Program-made: the position numbers and the translations under genes
From: Novosphingobium sp. IK01
GTDB taxonomy: Bacteria; Pseudomonadota; Alphaproteobacteria; Sphingomonadales; Sphingomonadaceae
DNA length: 64,000 bases
Direction of reading: 5' to 3'
Assembly (NCBI RefSeq): GCF_033242265.1
Contig: NZ_BTFW01000001.1
Coordinates: 2,749,001-2,813,000, forward strand
Notes under the pieces: generated by a model
Told to the model about the DNA's origin: nothing
Seen by the model: the letters and a program-made list of their open reading frames with translations, nothing else
Databases searched by the model: none
Part shown: positions 22,388 through 30,420 of the stretch, piece after piece
Numbering within the stretch: the first letter of the stretch is position 1
Layout: every line of letters starts with the position of its first letter

Positions 22388-23500
22388 ATGGCGGAAAATG
22401 GCAAACCATTGCTTGTAACCGTTCAGGTTCTTCGCGCGGTTGCGGCCCTGGGGGTGGTTTTCTACCATGTCCACATCATCGGAGGGCAGCGCGGTTTCGA
22501 TTTCGGGGCCTTCATCGGGCGCTGGGCCGAAGTCGGGCGGATGGGGGTCAGCCTGTTCTTCGTGTTGAGCGGCTTCATCATCTGCTTTGCCCACCGCCGC
22601 GACATCGGGGCGCCTGATCGGCTGGGGCGCTATTGCTGGAAGCGGTTTGCGCGGATCTATCCGACATACTGGATCTTTTCGCTGCTCTATGTCTCGGCAG
22701 CGCTTGCAGGGCTGGGGGATTCGGATTTCATCTACGATAGTGGCCATATCCTCTCGGCGGTGACTCTGCTGCCTTTCGTGGAATCCCCGCTGCCGCCGCT
22801 GCTGGTGGCCTGGACGCTCTTCTACGAGGTGAAGTTCTACCTCGCATTTGGCGTACTGATCTGGAATCGGGCTCTGGGAATCGGGGTTTTTGCGGTCTGG
22901 CTGGTCTATCTGGCGGCCAGCTATCGGTTTGGTCTGGCCGATCCGTTCCGGCTGTGGACGTTGTGGAATGCGCATTTCTTCCTCGGGTGCGGGGCCTATT
23001 GGCTGTACCGGCGGTTTGGCCAGAGTGGGGTGGGGCAGGGCATGAGCGGGCAGGTGCCGGCGCTGGGGGCCATCGGGCTCGGTCTGGGCGGACTGGCGCT
23101 CAGCGTGGCGCTGACCGATTTCCGGCTCGAACCCATTGATGGATCGAACAACGAGGTGGTGGTGCTGATCGCCCTGTCCTTCGCGCTCGTGATCGCGGGC
23201 ATGGCGCGGGCCGATGCCCTGCTGGCGCCGTGGTGCGGGCGGGGGCTGCGCTATCTGGGCGATGCGTCGTACAGTCTCTATCTCGTGCACTCGGCGGTGA
23301 TTTCGCTGTGCTTCATCGTGGCGGCCCGTGTGCCGGCGCTGGCGCGCCTCGATCCGGTGCTGACCTATTTCGGGGTCGCCGTTCTGGCGGTGGCCGGGGG
23401 CTGCATGGCGCACAGCCTGGTCGAACGGCCTTTGCTGCGGTTCGTCGGCCGCTTCGCGCCTGCGCGGGGGAACCGGGGCACAATGGCTGTTCCGGCTTGA
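22388..23500 (+). CDS. acyltransferase family 3 membrane protein (OafA-like)
   Basis: The 370-residue protein has about ten hydrophobic spans. It carries the acyltransferase-3 signatures VQVLRAVAALGVVFYHV (with the catalytic-type histidine), GVSLFFVLSGFIICF, and RFARIYPTYWIF; LYLVHSAVISL near the end is also typical. Members transfer acetyl or other acyl groups to sugars of LPS O-antigen or exopolysaccharides at the inner membrane. The target here is unknown. ATG 22388 was chosen; GTG 22382 is a close alternative, with a GGGGGG ribosome site upstream. Confidence 0.88.
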   Translation: MAENGKPLLVTVQVLRAVAALGVVFYHVHIIGGQRGFDFGAFIGRWAEVGRMGVSLFFVLSGFIICFAHRRDIGAPDRLGRYCWKRFARIYPTYWIFSLLYVSAALAGLGDSDFIYDSGHILSAVTLLPFVESPLPPLLVAWTLFYEVKFYLAFGVLIWNRALGIGVFAVWLVYLAASYRFGLADPFRLWTLWNAHFFLGCGAYWLYRRFGQSGVGQGMSGQVPALGAIGLGLGGLALSVALTDFRLEPIDGSNNEVVVLIALSFALVIAGMARADALLAPWCGRGLRYLGDASYSLYLVHSAVISLCFIVAARVPALARLDPVLTYFGVAVLAVAGGCMAHSLVERPLLRFVGRFAPARGNRGTMAVPA

Positions 23501-23595
23501 CCTGTTGCCCGGACATCGGTTCCGGGAAATGGCTTTCGGGACATGGCTTGTCTTTGAGGACTTTGCACCCCATCAGGGAATCGCAGGAGAACACG

Positions 23596-24321
23596 ATGCC
23601 CCGACGCGCCGCGCAAGACCACAGTACCCGGACCAGCCCAGTCGAGATGGCTGATGGCGTCGACGTGGTCGATGTCCCGCCCGTTCCCGAGGATGTGGTG
23701 GAAGCCGTGCGAACCGTTTCGGGCGCCCCCAGCAACGATCCGCGCGCGCTTGAAAAGGCGCTGGGCCTGCGCATCCGGCAATTGCGCCGCCAGCAGGACT
23801 TGTCGGTCGCCGACCTGGCGTCGAGCGCGGGCCTGTCGACCGGCATGCTCTCCAAGATCGAGAATGGCCAGATTTCCGCCTCGCTGACCTCGATCCATTC
23901 GCTCGCGCAGGCGCTCAGCGTGCCGATGTCATCGCTGTTCGCGCTGGCCGAGGAGCGGCACGACTGCTCGTTCGTGGCTGCCGGGGAAGGCGTCAAGATC
24001 GAGCGGCGCGGCACCAAGTCGGGCCATGTCTACCAGTTGCTCGGCCATCTCCTGAGCGGGGAGATGGCGATCGAACCCTATCTGATCACCCTGTCCGACG
24101 GGGCGGTGCCCTATACCAGCTTTGCCCATGCCGGGACCGAGTTGATCCACATGCTCGAAGGGACGCTGTCCTATCGCCACGGCAACCGGCTCTACAAGCT
24201 CTCGCCGGGCGATACGCTGCTGTTCGACAGCCAGGCCCAGCATGGCCCGGAGGAACTGGGCGAGGGGACGCTGCGCTATCTCTCGATCATCGTCTATCCG
24301 CGCGGCAGCCGCGGCGGATAA
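23596..24321 (+). CDS. XRE-family regulator with cupin domain
   Basis: The 241-residue protein has an extended acidic N-terminus, an XRE helix-turn-helix (GLRIRQLRRQQDLSVADLA then GLSTGMLSKIENGQISASL, about residues 55-100) and a C-terminal cupin (HAGTELIHMLEGTLSYRHGNRLYKLSPGDTLLFDSQAQHGP). This is the PuuR/SutR-like class in which the cupin senses a small molecule. AGGAGA lies five bases before ATG 23596. The target is not visible, as the next gene is an insertion sequence. Confidence 0.88.
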   Translation: MPRRAAQDHSTRTSPVEMADGVDVVDVPPVPEDVVEAVRTVSGAPSNDPRALEKALGLRIRQLRRQQDLSVADLASSAGLSTGMLSKIENGQISASLTSIHSLAQALSVPMSSLFALAEERHDCSFVAAGEGVKIERRGTKSGHVYQLLGHLLSGEMAIEPYLITLSDGAVPYTSFAHAGTELIHMLEGTLSYRHGNRLYKLSPGDTLLFDSQAQHGPEELGEGTLRYLSIIVYPRGSRGG

Positions 24322-24380
24322 GCGCCGCGCGGTGGCGCGCACACTTTTCCGCTAATGCATTAGAATTCGCCAAGACAGCC

Positions 24381-24414
24381 GGGCGCTCCGGGCCATGATG
24401 GGCCCGGAGCGCCC
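24381..24414 (+). terminator. strong GC hairpin after the XRE-cupin gene
   Basis: A perfect 14-bp stem (GGGCGCTCCGGGCC with GGCCCGGAGCGCCC) closes a 6-base loop. No T-run follows, so factor-independent termination is uncertain. It lies 60 bases after the stop codon and just before the insertion element. Confidence 0.55.
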
Positions 24415-24547
24415 GCGTCTGCGCGCGGCGCACTCGTTACTGCGTTTTGTGCAACTGCTTCTGCGAAATAGACCCCATGACTGCCAGAGCCTCGGAGGCT
24501 CGAATCTGAGATGCTGATGATGGATTTGTCAGCAGCGGAGACGAGTC

Positions 24548-25663
24548 ATGACGGAGACGGTGAAATACGTTGGTCTGGACGTTCATAAGGAAACCATTGC
24601 GGTCGCGGTTGCCGATGGGGAACGCGGAGGCGAGGTGCGTTTCGTCGGCACGGTCGCCAACGAGGACGATGCGATCAGGAAGCTGGTCAAGCGGCTGACT
24701 GGACCGGGCGTGACGTTGAACGTCTGCTACGAAGCTGGTCCCTGCGGGTATGGCTTGCATCGGCTGCTGACGAAGCTGGGACAGAATTGCATCGTCATCG
24801 CCCCCTCGATGATGCCGCGGCGCCCGGGTGACCATGTAAAGACGGACCGGCGTGACGCGATGACCCTGGCGCGGCTGCTACGCGCTGGCGAACTCACCGC
24901 AATCTGGATACCGGACGAAGCGCACGAGGCGGTACGCGATCTCATCCGCGCGCGACGCAGCGCGCAAGATGATGCCATCGGAGCCAAGCAGACAGTGCGC
25001 AGCTTCCTGTTGCGTCATGATCGTCGTTTCGGCGGCAAGGCGGCCTGGACGAAAATGTACTGGCGGTGGTTGTCCGAGCAGCGGTTCGATTTTCCCCACC
25101 AACAGCTGGCATTCGAGGAAATGCAGAAGCGGGTGCTGGAGGCGCAGGCACGGGTTGGGCGCTTAGAAGCGGCGCTGACTGAAGCGGTGGACGCATGGTG
25201 TTTTGCGCCGCTGGTCCGCAATCTACAGGTCCTGCGCGGTATCAGGCTGGTCAGCGCTGCGACGCTGGTCGCTGAAGTAGGCGATCTCACCCGCTTCGAC
25301 AATCCCAAGCAACTGATGGCGTATGTCGGCTTGGTGCCGTCCGAGCACTCCAGCGGCGCTCGGACCAAACGGGGCCGGATCACCCGCGCGGGCAACGCGC
25401 AGGCACGAACCATGCTGATTGAGGCGGGCTGGTCGTATCGACTGCCCGCTCGCGAGGAACGACGCTACCGTGAGCGGGTCATCGACTTGTCCGAGGACAT
25501 CCAGGCGATCGGGTGGAAAGCGCAGGTTCGCCTGTGCCAGCGCTACCGTCGCCTGGCGGCCACGGGCAAGCCTCAGCCCAAGGTGACCACCGCGATCGCG
25601 CGTGAACTGGTCGGCTATGCCTGGGACATCGCCCGTCGGGTGTCGCCGGCGATAGCCGGCTGA
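24548..25663 (+). CDS. IS110-family (IS1111 group) DEDD transposase
   Basis: The 371-residue recombinase has the N-terminal RuvC-like DEDD domain (YVGLDVHKETIAVAV with the first Asp, YEAGPCGYGLHR with the Glu, KTDRRDAMTLARLL with the last Asp pair). The C-terminal transposase_20 domain contains LRGIRLVSAATLVAEVGDLTRF and the SSGARTKRGRITRAGNAQARTML segment, whose SG motif carries the expected catalytic serine. It looks full length and intact. GGAGACGAGTC precedes the ATG. Such enzymes use an element-encoded RNA to choose the target. Confidence 0.92.
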   Translation: MTETVKYVGLDVHKETIAVAVADGERGGEVRFVGTVANEDDAIRKLVKRLTGPGVTLNVCYEAGPCGYGLHRLLTKLGQNCIVIAPSMMPRRPGDHVKTDRRDAMTLARLLRAGELTAIWIPDEAHEAVRDLIRARRSAQDDAIGAKQTVRSFLLRHDRRFGGKAAWTKMYWRWLSEQRFDFPHQQLAFEEMQKRVLEAQARVGRLEAALTEAVDAWCFAPLVRNLQVLRGIRLVSAATLVAEVGDLTRFDNPKQLMAYVGLVPSEHSSGARTKRGRITRAGNAQARTMLIEAGWSYRLPAREERRYRERVIDLSEDIQAIGWKAQVRLCQRYRRLAATGKPQPKVTTAIARELVGYAWDIARRVSPAIAG

Positions 25664-25974
25664 TCCGCGCACGACATTAACGAGAGGAGGCGCCAGCGCA
25701 CCAACTGCATAGCCTTGGCCGGCGTGCCGCGGGCACCCGACTGTGATGGGCAATCCACGATGTACGGTGGGGCAGGTTCGTCCGACGCCCGAACTTAGAC
25801 GGAGGATAGGCCCAGCGACGGATACGGGTAGTGCGGTAACCAACCCGCGGATGAGAGCATGATCAATCGTCGTCGATCAGGCGTCCGCGGCACACCCGCC
25901 AAGGTCAATGCGACCGCTGGTCTTGCGACCAGCGAAGGAGTAAACTCGGTCAGCGTCTCGGATGGCAGTCATGA
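25664..25974 (+). ncRNA. non-coding right end of the IS1111-type element, probable guide RNA region
   Basis: About 310 bases after the transposase stop contain no convincing gene but several hairpins (for example GACCGCTGGTCTTGCGACCAGCG, and GGCGTGCCGCGGGCACC). In the IS1111 group the targeting RNA is encoded at this right end. TGTACGGT at 25761-25768 is the exact complement of ACCGTACA, the sequence immediately right of the insertion (25976-25983), which could be the right-target guide. A left-target guide was not found with confidence. Confidence 0.45.
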
Positions 25975-25991
25975 GACCGTACAGTATGGTC
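25975..25991. promoter_or_regulatory. TetR-type operator 1 of the RND operon
   Basis: GACCGTACAGTATGGTC is a near-perfect 17-bp palindrome just upstream of the -35 box. A second copy in inverted orientation lies at 26024-26040, with 14 of 17 bases identical. The insertion element ends within a base or two of this site. Confidence 0.6.
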
Positions 25992-25993
25992 TA

Positions 25994-26022
25994 TTGACGC
26001 AGGTCAAAGCGACGCACATACG
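25994..26022 (+). promoter_or_regulatory. probable promoter of the RND efflux operon
   Basis: TTGACG at 25994 and CATACG at 26017 are separated by 17 bases. The -35 is good and the -10 weak. The promoter lies between the two operator copies, an arrangement suited to repression. Confidence 0.5.
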
Positions 26023-26023
26023 C

Positions 26024-26040
26024 GACCGAACTGTACGGTT
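26024..26040. promoter_or_regulatory. TetR-type operator 2 of the RND operon
   Basis: GACCGAACTGTACGGTT is the reverse-oriented relative of the site at 25975 and covers the expected transcription start. Binding of the TetR protein encoded at the end of the operon would block polymerase. Confidence 0.6.
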
Positions 26041-26127
26041 ATGGAGTGATCGGCCTTGGTTTTCGGATCCTGTGATGTGGTGCCCGGCAGTGGGCGATCC
26101 CGTGCATCCCTGCGGCGGCGGGGGCAG

Positions 26128-27231
26128 GTGTTTTATGGCGGGCTGGCCCTGGGGGTGAGCATGCTGCTGGCGGGTTGCGGAGGGGCTCCGGCTCCCGCGC
26201 CCAAGGCGCCGCCGCATGTCGACGTGATCGTCATGCAGCCGGGCGATGTGGAGCGCGACATGGTGTTCTCGGGCCGCACTTCGGCCTATCGCATCGCCGA
26301 GATTCGCCCCCAGGTCAGCGGCATTCTCCAGCGGCGCCAGTTCGAGGAAGGCACCGACGTGGTCAAGGGCCAGACGCTCTACCAGGTCGATCCCTCGACC
26401 TATCAGGCCGTCTATGATCGCGCAGTGGCGACGGCCGCATCGACCGGGGCTCTGGCGCGCCGCTATCAAGCGCTCGTCTCTGATAGCGTTGTCAGCAAGC
26501 AGCAGCGCGACGATGCCGTCGCGGCCTGGCGTCAGGCCCAGGCCGATGTCCAGTCGGCCCGGATCAATCTTCAGCGCGCGCGCGTTTATGCCCCGATCTC
26601 GGGCCGTATCGGCCGCTCGCTGACCACCGAGGGCGCGCTGGTGACCGCCGATCAGGCCACTGCGCTCACGACGGTGACCCAGCTCGACCCGATCTTCGTC
26701 GATATCCAGCAGTCGAGCGATGCCCTGCTGCGACTGCGCCGCTCGCTCACCGACAAGAACCTGACGGCGGGCAAGGGGGGCAATATCCCCGTTGAACTGA
26801 CGCTCGAAGACGGCAAGCCCTATGAGATCAAGGGCAGGCTGGCGTTCTCGGAAGTCAGCGTCGACCCGGGCACCGGCATGACCACCTTGCGCGCGATCTT
26901 CCCCAACCCGCAGCACCTGCTGCTGCCGGGCATGTATGTGCGCGCCAGGGTCCGCACGGCGCCTGCCAAGGCCAGCTATCTGGTTCCGCAGAACTGCGTC
27001 GAGCGCGACATCCACGCCGATCCTTTCGTCTACGTGGTCGATGCCCAGGGCCAGGCCCGGCAGGTGAAGGTCACCATCGATGGCACGCAGGGCAATGCCT
27101 GGGTCGTGACCGGGGGCCTCCATCCGGGCGACCGGGTGATTTCCAACGGCCTCGAAGCGGTCAATTCTGGCACCAAGGTGACGATCGACAAGTCCGTCAA
27201 CGGAACCCAGACGGACGCGGGGGCCAACTGA
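26128..27231 (+). CDS. RND efflux periplasmic adaptor (membrane fusion lipoprotein)
   Basis: This AcrA/MexA-type adaptor joins the inner-membrane pump to the outer-membrane channel. The mature part starts at the lipobox cysteine in SMLLAGCGG. The barrel-sandwich segment RPQVSGILQRRQFEEGTDVVKGQTLYQVDPSTY, the helical hairpin and the YAPISGRIGRSLTTEGALV half-lipoyl follow. The start is unsure. A stop codon at 26047 limits it, and GTG 26128 gives a compact lipoprotein signal of 18 residues, while GTG 26077/26080 or TTG 26056 would lengthen it. It is the first gene of the efflux operon, one base from the pump gene. Confidence 0.9.
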   Translation: MFYGGLALGVSMLLAGCGGAPAPAPKAPPHVDVIVMQPGDVERDMVFSGRTSAYRIAEIRPQVSGILQRRQFEEGTDVVKGQTLYQVDPSTYQAVYDRAVATAASTGALARRYQALVSDSVVSKQQRDDAVAAWRQAQADVQSARINLQRARVYAPISGRIGRSLTTEGALVTADQATALTTVTQLDPIFVDIQQSSDALLRLRRSLTDKNLTAGKGGNIPVELTLEDGKPYEIKGRLAFSEVSVDPGTGMTTLRAIFPNPQHLLLPGMYVRARVRTAPAKASYLVPQNCVERDIHADPFVYVVDAQGQARQVKVTIDGTQGNAWVVTGGLHPGDRVISNGLEAVNSGTKVTIDKSVNGTQTDAGAN

Positions 27232-27232
27232 T

Positions 27233-30200
27233 ATGGCCCGCTATTTCATCGACAGGCCGATATTTGCCTGGGTTATCGCGCTGATCATCATGCTGGTCGG
27301 CGCGATTGCCACGATCTCGCTGCCGATCGCGCAATATCCCAATATCGCGCCCCCGCCGATCACCGTGGCGGTCGTCTATCCGGGCGCCTCGGCCGAGACC
27401 GTGCGCGATACCGTGATCCAGCCGATCGAACAGCAGATGTACGGTCTGGACGGCCTCGAATACATGTCCGCCAATGCCCAGGCGGACGGTTCGGCGCAGA
27501 TCGTCATGACCTTCAAGCAGGGCACCAACCCCAACATCGCCCAGGTCCAGGTGCAGAACAAGCTGTCGCTGGCCCAGCCGATGCTGCCCACCGAAGTGGT
27601 GGCGCAGGGGCTTTCGGTGACCAAGGCGACCCGCAACTTCATGCTGGTGGCCAGCTTCGTCTCGCGCGACCATTCGATGGATGGCGCCGCGATCGGCGAC
27701 TATCTGGCCTCCAACGTGACCAACCCGCTCGCGCGGATCAGCGGCGTGGGCGACTACACGCTGTTCGGCTCGGAATATGCGATGCGCATCTGGGTCAAGC
27801 CCGAGCGCCTGCAAAGCTATGGCCTGACCATCAGCGACCTGAGCGCGGCGATCAGCAGCCAGAACATCCAGGTCTCCTCGGGTGAAATCGGCGGCATCCC
27901 CGCGCGCAAGGGCCAGTTGCTCGATGCGACGGTGGTCGGCCCCACGCGCTTCACCGATCCCGAGCAGTTCCGCAACATCCTGCTCAAGGTCAACACCGAC
28001 GGGGCGCAGGTGCGCCTGCGCGATGTCGCCGATGTCGAACTCAACCGCCAGAACATGTCGCCGCGCGCCCTGCTCAACGGGCAGGACACCGCAGGCATCG
28101 CCATCAATCTGGCGCCCGGCGCCAACCAGATGGAAGTGGCCACCGCGATCAAGGCCGAACTCGATCACCTCAAGCCCTATTTCCCCCACGGGCTCGACGT
28201 GGTCTTCCCTTACGACACCGCGCCGGTGGTCAAGCTGAGCCTTGAGGAAGTCGTCGAGACGCTGCTGATCGCGATCGTGCTGGTCGTGGCGGTGATGTAC
28301 CTGTTCCTCCAGAACATCCGCGCCACGCTGATTCCGACCATCGCGGTGCCGGTGGTCCTGCTCGGCACATTCGCCGTGCTCGGCTTCTTCGGGTTCACCA
28401 TCAACACGCTCTCCATGCTCGGCATGGTGCTGGCCATCGGCCTGCTGGTCGACGACGCCATCGTCGTGGTCGAGAACGTCGAGCGCCTGATGGCCGAGGA
28501 ACACCTCGACCCCAGGGAAGCCACCCGCAAGTCGATGGACCAGATCACCGGCGCGCTGGTGGGTATCGCGCTGGTCATTTCCACCGTGTTCCTGCCGATG
28601 GCCTTTTTCGGCGGCTCGGCGGGCGTGGTCTATCGCCAGTTCTCGATCACCATCATCTCGGCGATGCTGCTCTCGGCGTTCGTGGCGATCACGTTCACGC
28701 CGGCGCTGTGCGCCACCCTGCTCAAGCCCCATGCGCCCGGCCATCAGCCGCGCGGTTTCTTCCACTGGTTCAACACCCGCTATGACGCCATGGTCGTGCG
28801 CTATGGCGGCGGCGTGGCGGGCGTGCTGCGCCATGTCCGCCCTGCGGCGGTGGTCTATGTCGCGCTGACGGGCCTTGCGCTGTGGTGCCTCCAGCTCATT
28901 CCCGGCGGCTTCATGCCCGACGAGGACCAGCGCACGATCTTCGTGCAGGTCCAGCTCAAGCCCGGTTCGACCGCCGAGCAGACCGAAAAGGTCAACGCCG
29001 ACATTCGCCAGTACTTTGCGAACGAGGAAAAGACCGCAGTCCAGAACGTGCTGTCGGTCATGGGCTTCAACTTCGGTGGCCGCGCGCAGGATGCCGGTAT
29101 CATCATTGTCGGCCTCAAGGACTTCGAGGATCGCAAGGGGGCGGACCAGACCGCCGCGGCGGTGACTGGCCGCGCCTTTGCCCATTTTGCCACCTACAAG
29201 GGGGCCCGGATCACCCCGTTCCTGCCGCCTGCGGTGATGGAACTGGGCAATGCCAGCGGCTTCGACTTCGAACTCGAGGATCGCGGGCATCTGGGCCACG
29301 AAAAGCTGATCGCCGCGCGCAACCAGCTTCTGGCCATGGCCGCCAAGGACCCGCGCCTGATGGCCGTGCGCCCCAACGGCCTCGACGACATGCCCCAGGC
29401 CCACTTCGTGGTCGACCGCGAAAAGGCCGAGGCGCAGGGCGTGAGCATCGCCGACATCAACTCGACGCTGCAAGGCTCGTTCGGGCAGCTCTACGTCAAC
29501 CAGTTCACCCGCTCGGGCCGCACCAAGCGCGTGTTCATCCAGGGCGAGCCCGACTCGCGCATGGAGCCCGACGACCTGACCAAGTGGTACTTGCGCAACA
29601 ACCAGGGCCAGATGGTTCCGCTCTCGGGCGTCGTCCACATCGACTGGAAGATCGGCGCGCAGAAGCTCGAACGCTACAACGGCGTCGAGGCTGTCGAAAT
29701 CCTGGGCCAGGGTGTGCCGGGTGTCAGCACCGGGCAGGCCATGGAGATCATGAAGGAATATGCCTCGAAGCTGCCCGCAGGCATTGCGTCGGAATGGACT
29801 TCGGTCTCGTTCGAACAGGAACAGTCGTCGGGTCAGGCGGGCAAGCTCTATGCGGTCTCGATCGTGGCGGTGCTGCTGTGCCTTGCCGCGCTCTATGAAA
29901 GTGCGGGCGTGCCCATCGCGGTGATCCTGGCGGTTCCGCTGGGCGTGCTGGGCGCGGTTCTGGCTTCGCTAATGCGTGGTCTCAACAACGACATCTACTT
30001 CCAGGTCGGCCTGCTCACCACCGTGGGGCTGGCCACCAAGAACGCGATCCTGATCGTCGAATTCGCCCGCGAAGGCTATGATCACGGACGCGAACTGGTC
30101 GATGCCGCGATTGTTGCCGCCAAGGAACGCTTGCGTCCGATCCTGATGACCTCGTTCGCCTTCGTGCTGGGCACGCTGCCGCTGGCCGTGGCCAGCGGGG

Positions 30201-30418
30201 CGGGGGCCGGCTCGCACATCGCCATCGGTACGGCGGTCGTGGGCGGCATGGTGGGCGCCACCATCCTGGTGGTGTTCCTGGTCCCGGCCTTCTTCGTGGT
30301 GGTGATGAAGGCGTTCAAGATTCCGCGCCGGAAGCTTGCTGGCCCCGACCAGTCCGGCCCTGACCATCAGGACGGGCCCGGCCACGCCAGCCCTGAACCG
30401 ACCCCGCAGGGAGCCTGA
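27233..30418 (+). CDS. RND multidrug efflux pump, HAE1 family
   Basis: The 1061-residue AcrB/MexB-like inner-membrane transporter has twelve spans in two halves. Visible features are the opening ARYFIDRPIFAWVIALIIMLVGAIA, the proton-relay double Asp in GLLVDDAIVVVENVER, the large periplasmic porter loops, and the second-half FQVGLLTTVGLATKNAILIVEFA with the conserved lysine. It should form a homotrimer and export hydrophobic drugs or solvents with proton antiport. It begins one base after the adaptor stop and ends two bases before the channel gene, so the three are one transcript. Confidence 0.96.
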   Translation: MARYFIDRPIFAWVIALIIMLVGAIATISLPIAQYPNIAPPPITVAVVYPGASAETVRDTVIQPIEQQMYGLDGLEYMSANAQADGSAQIVMTFKQGTNPNIAQVQVQNKLSLAQPMLPTEVVAQGLSVTKATRNFMLVASFVSRDHSMDGAAIGDYLASNVTNPLARISGVGDYTLFGSEYAMRIWVKPERLQSYGLTISDLSAAISSQNIQVSSGEIGGIPARKGQLLDATVVGPTRFTDPEQFRNILLKVNTDGAQVRLRDVADVELNRQNMSPRALLNGQDTAGIAINLAPGANQMEVATAIKAELDHLKPYFPHGLDVVFPYDTAPVVKLSLEEVVETLLIAIVLVVAVMYLFLQNIRATLIPTIAVPVVLLGTFAVLGFFGFTINTLSMLGMVLAIGLLVDDAIVVVENVERLMAEEHLDPREATRKSMDQITGALVGIALVISTVFLPMAFFGGSAGVVYRQFSITIISAMLLSAFVAITFTPALCATLLKPHAPGHQPRGFFHWFNTRYDAMVVRYGGGVAGVLRHVRPAAVVYVALTGLALWCLQLIPGGFMPDEDQRTIFVQVQLKPGSTAEQTEKVNADIRQYFANEEKTAVQNVLSVMGFNFGGRAQDAGIIIVGLKDFEDRKGADQTAAAVTGRAFAHFATYKGARITPFLPPAVMELGNASGFDFELEDRGHLGHEKLIAARNQLLAMAAKDPRLMAVRPNGLDDMPQAHFVVDREKAEAQGVSIADINSTLQGSFGQLYVNQFTRSGRTKRVFIQGEPDSRMEPDDLTKWYLRNNQGQMVPLSGVVHIDWKIGAQKLERYNGVEAVEILGQGVPGVSTGQAMEIMKEYASKLPAGIASEWTSVSFEQEQSSGQAGKLYAVSIVAVLLCLAALYESAGVPIAVILAVPLGVLGAVLASLMRGLNNDIYFQVGLLTTVGLATKNAILIVEFAREGYDHGRELVDAAIVAAKERLRPILMTSFAFVLGTLPLAVASGAGAGSHIAIGTAVVGGMVGATILVVFLVPAFFVVVMKAFKIPRRKLAGPDQSGPDHQDGPGHASPEPTPQGA

Positions 30419-30420
30419 CG

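Larger units (their letters stand above)
24469..25976 (+). mobile_element. IS110-family element, IS1111 group
   Basis: The element holds one transposase gene and a long non-coding right end of about 310 bases. Sub-terminal inverted repeats CATGACTGCC (24476-24485) and GGCAGTCATG (25964-25973) mark the ends. The IS1111 group typically has such repeats about 7 and 3 bases inside the tips, which gives the boundaries used here; they may be off by a few bases. No target duplication is seen, as expected. It sits directly upstream of the RND operon promoter. Confidence 0.75.

Noticed and set aside
25859..26158. 99-codon frame across the IS1111 right end and the efflux promoter
   Set aside because: It crosses the element boundary, the two operators and the promoter, and overlaps the adaptor start; it is better explained as non-coding.
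27197..29638. 813-codon frame antisense to the RND pump
   Set aside because: Histidine- and aspartate-rich shadow of a conserved transporter; no motif or ribosome site.
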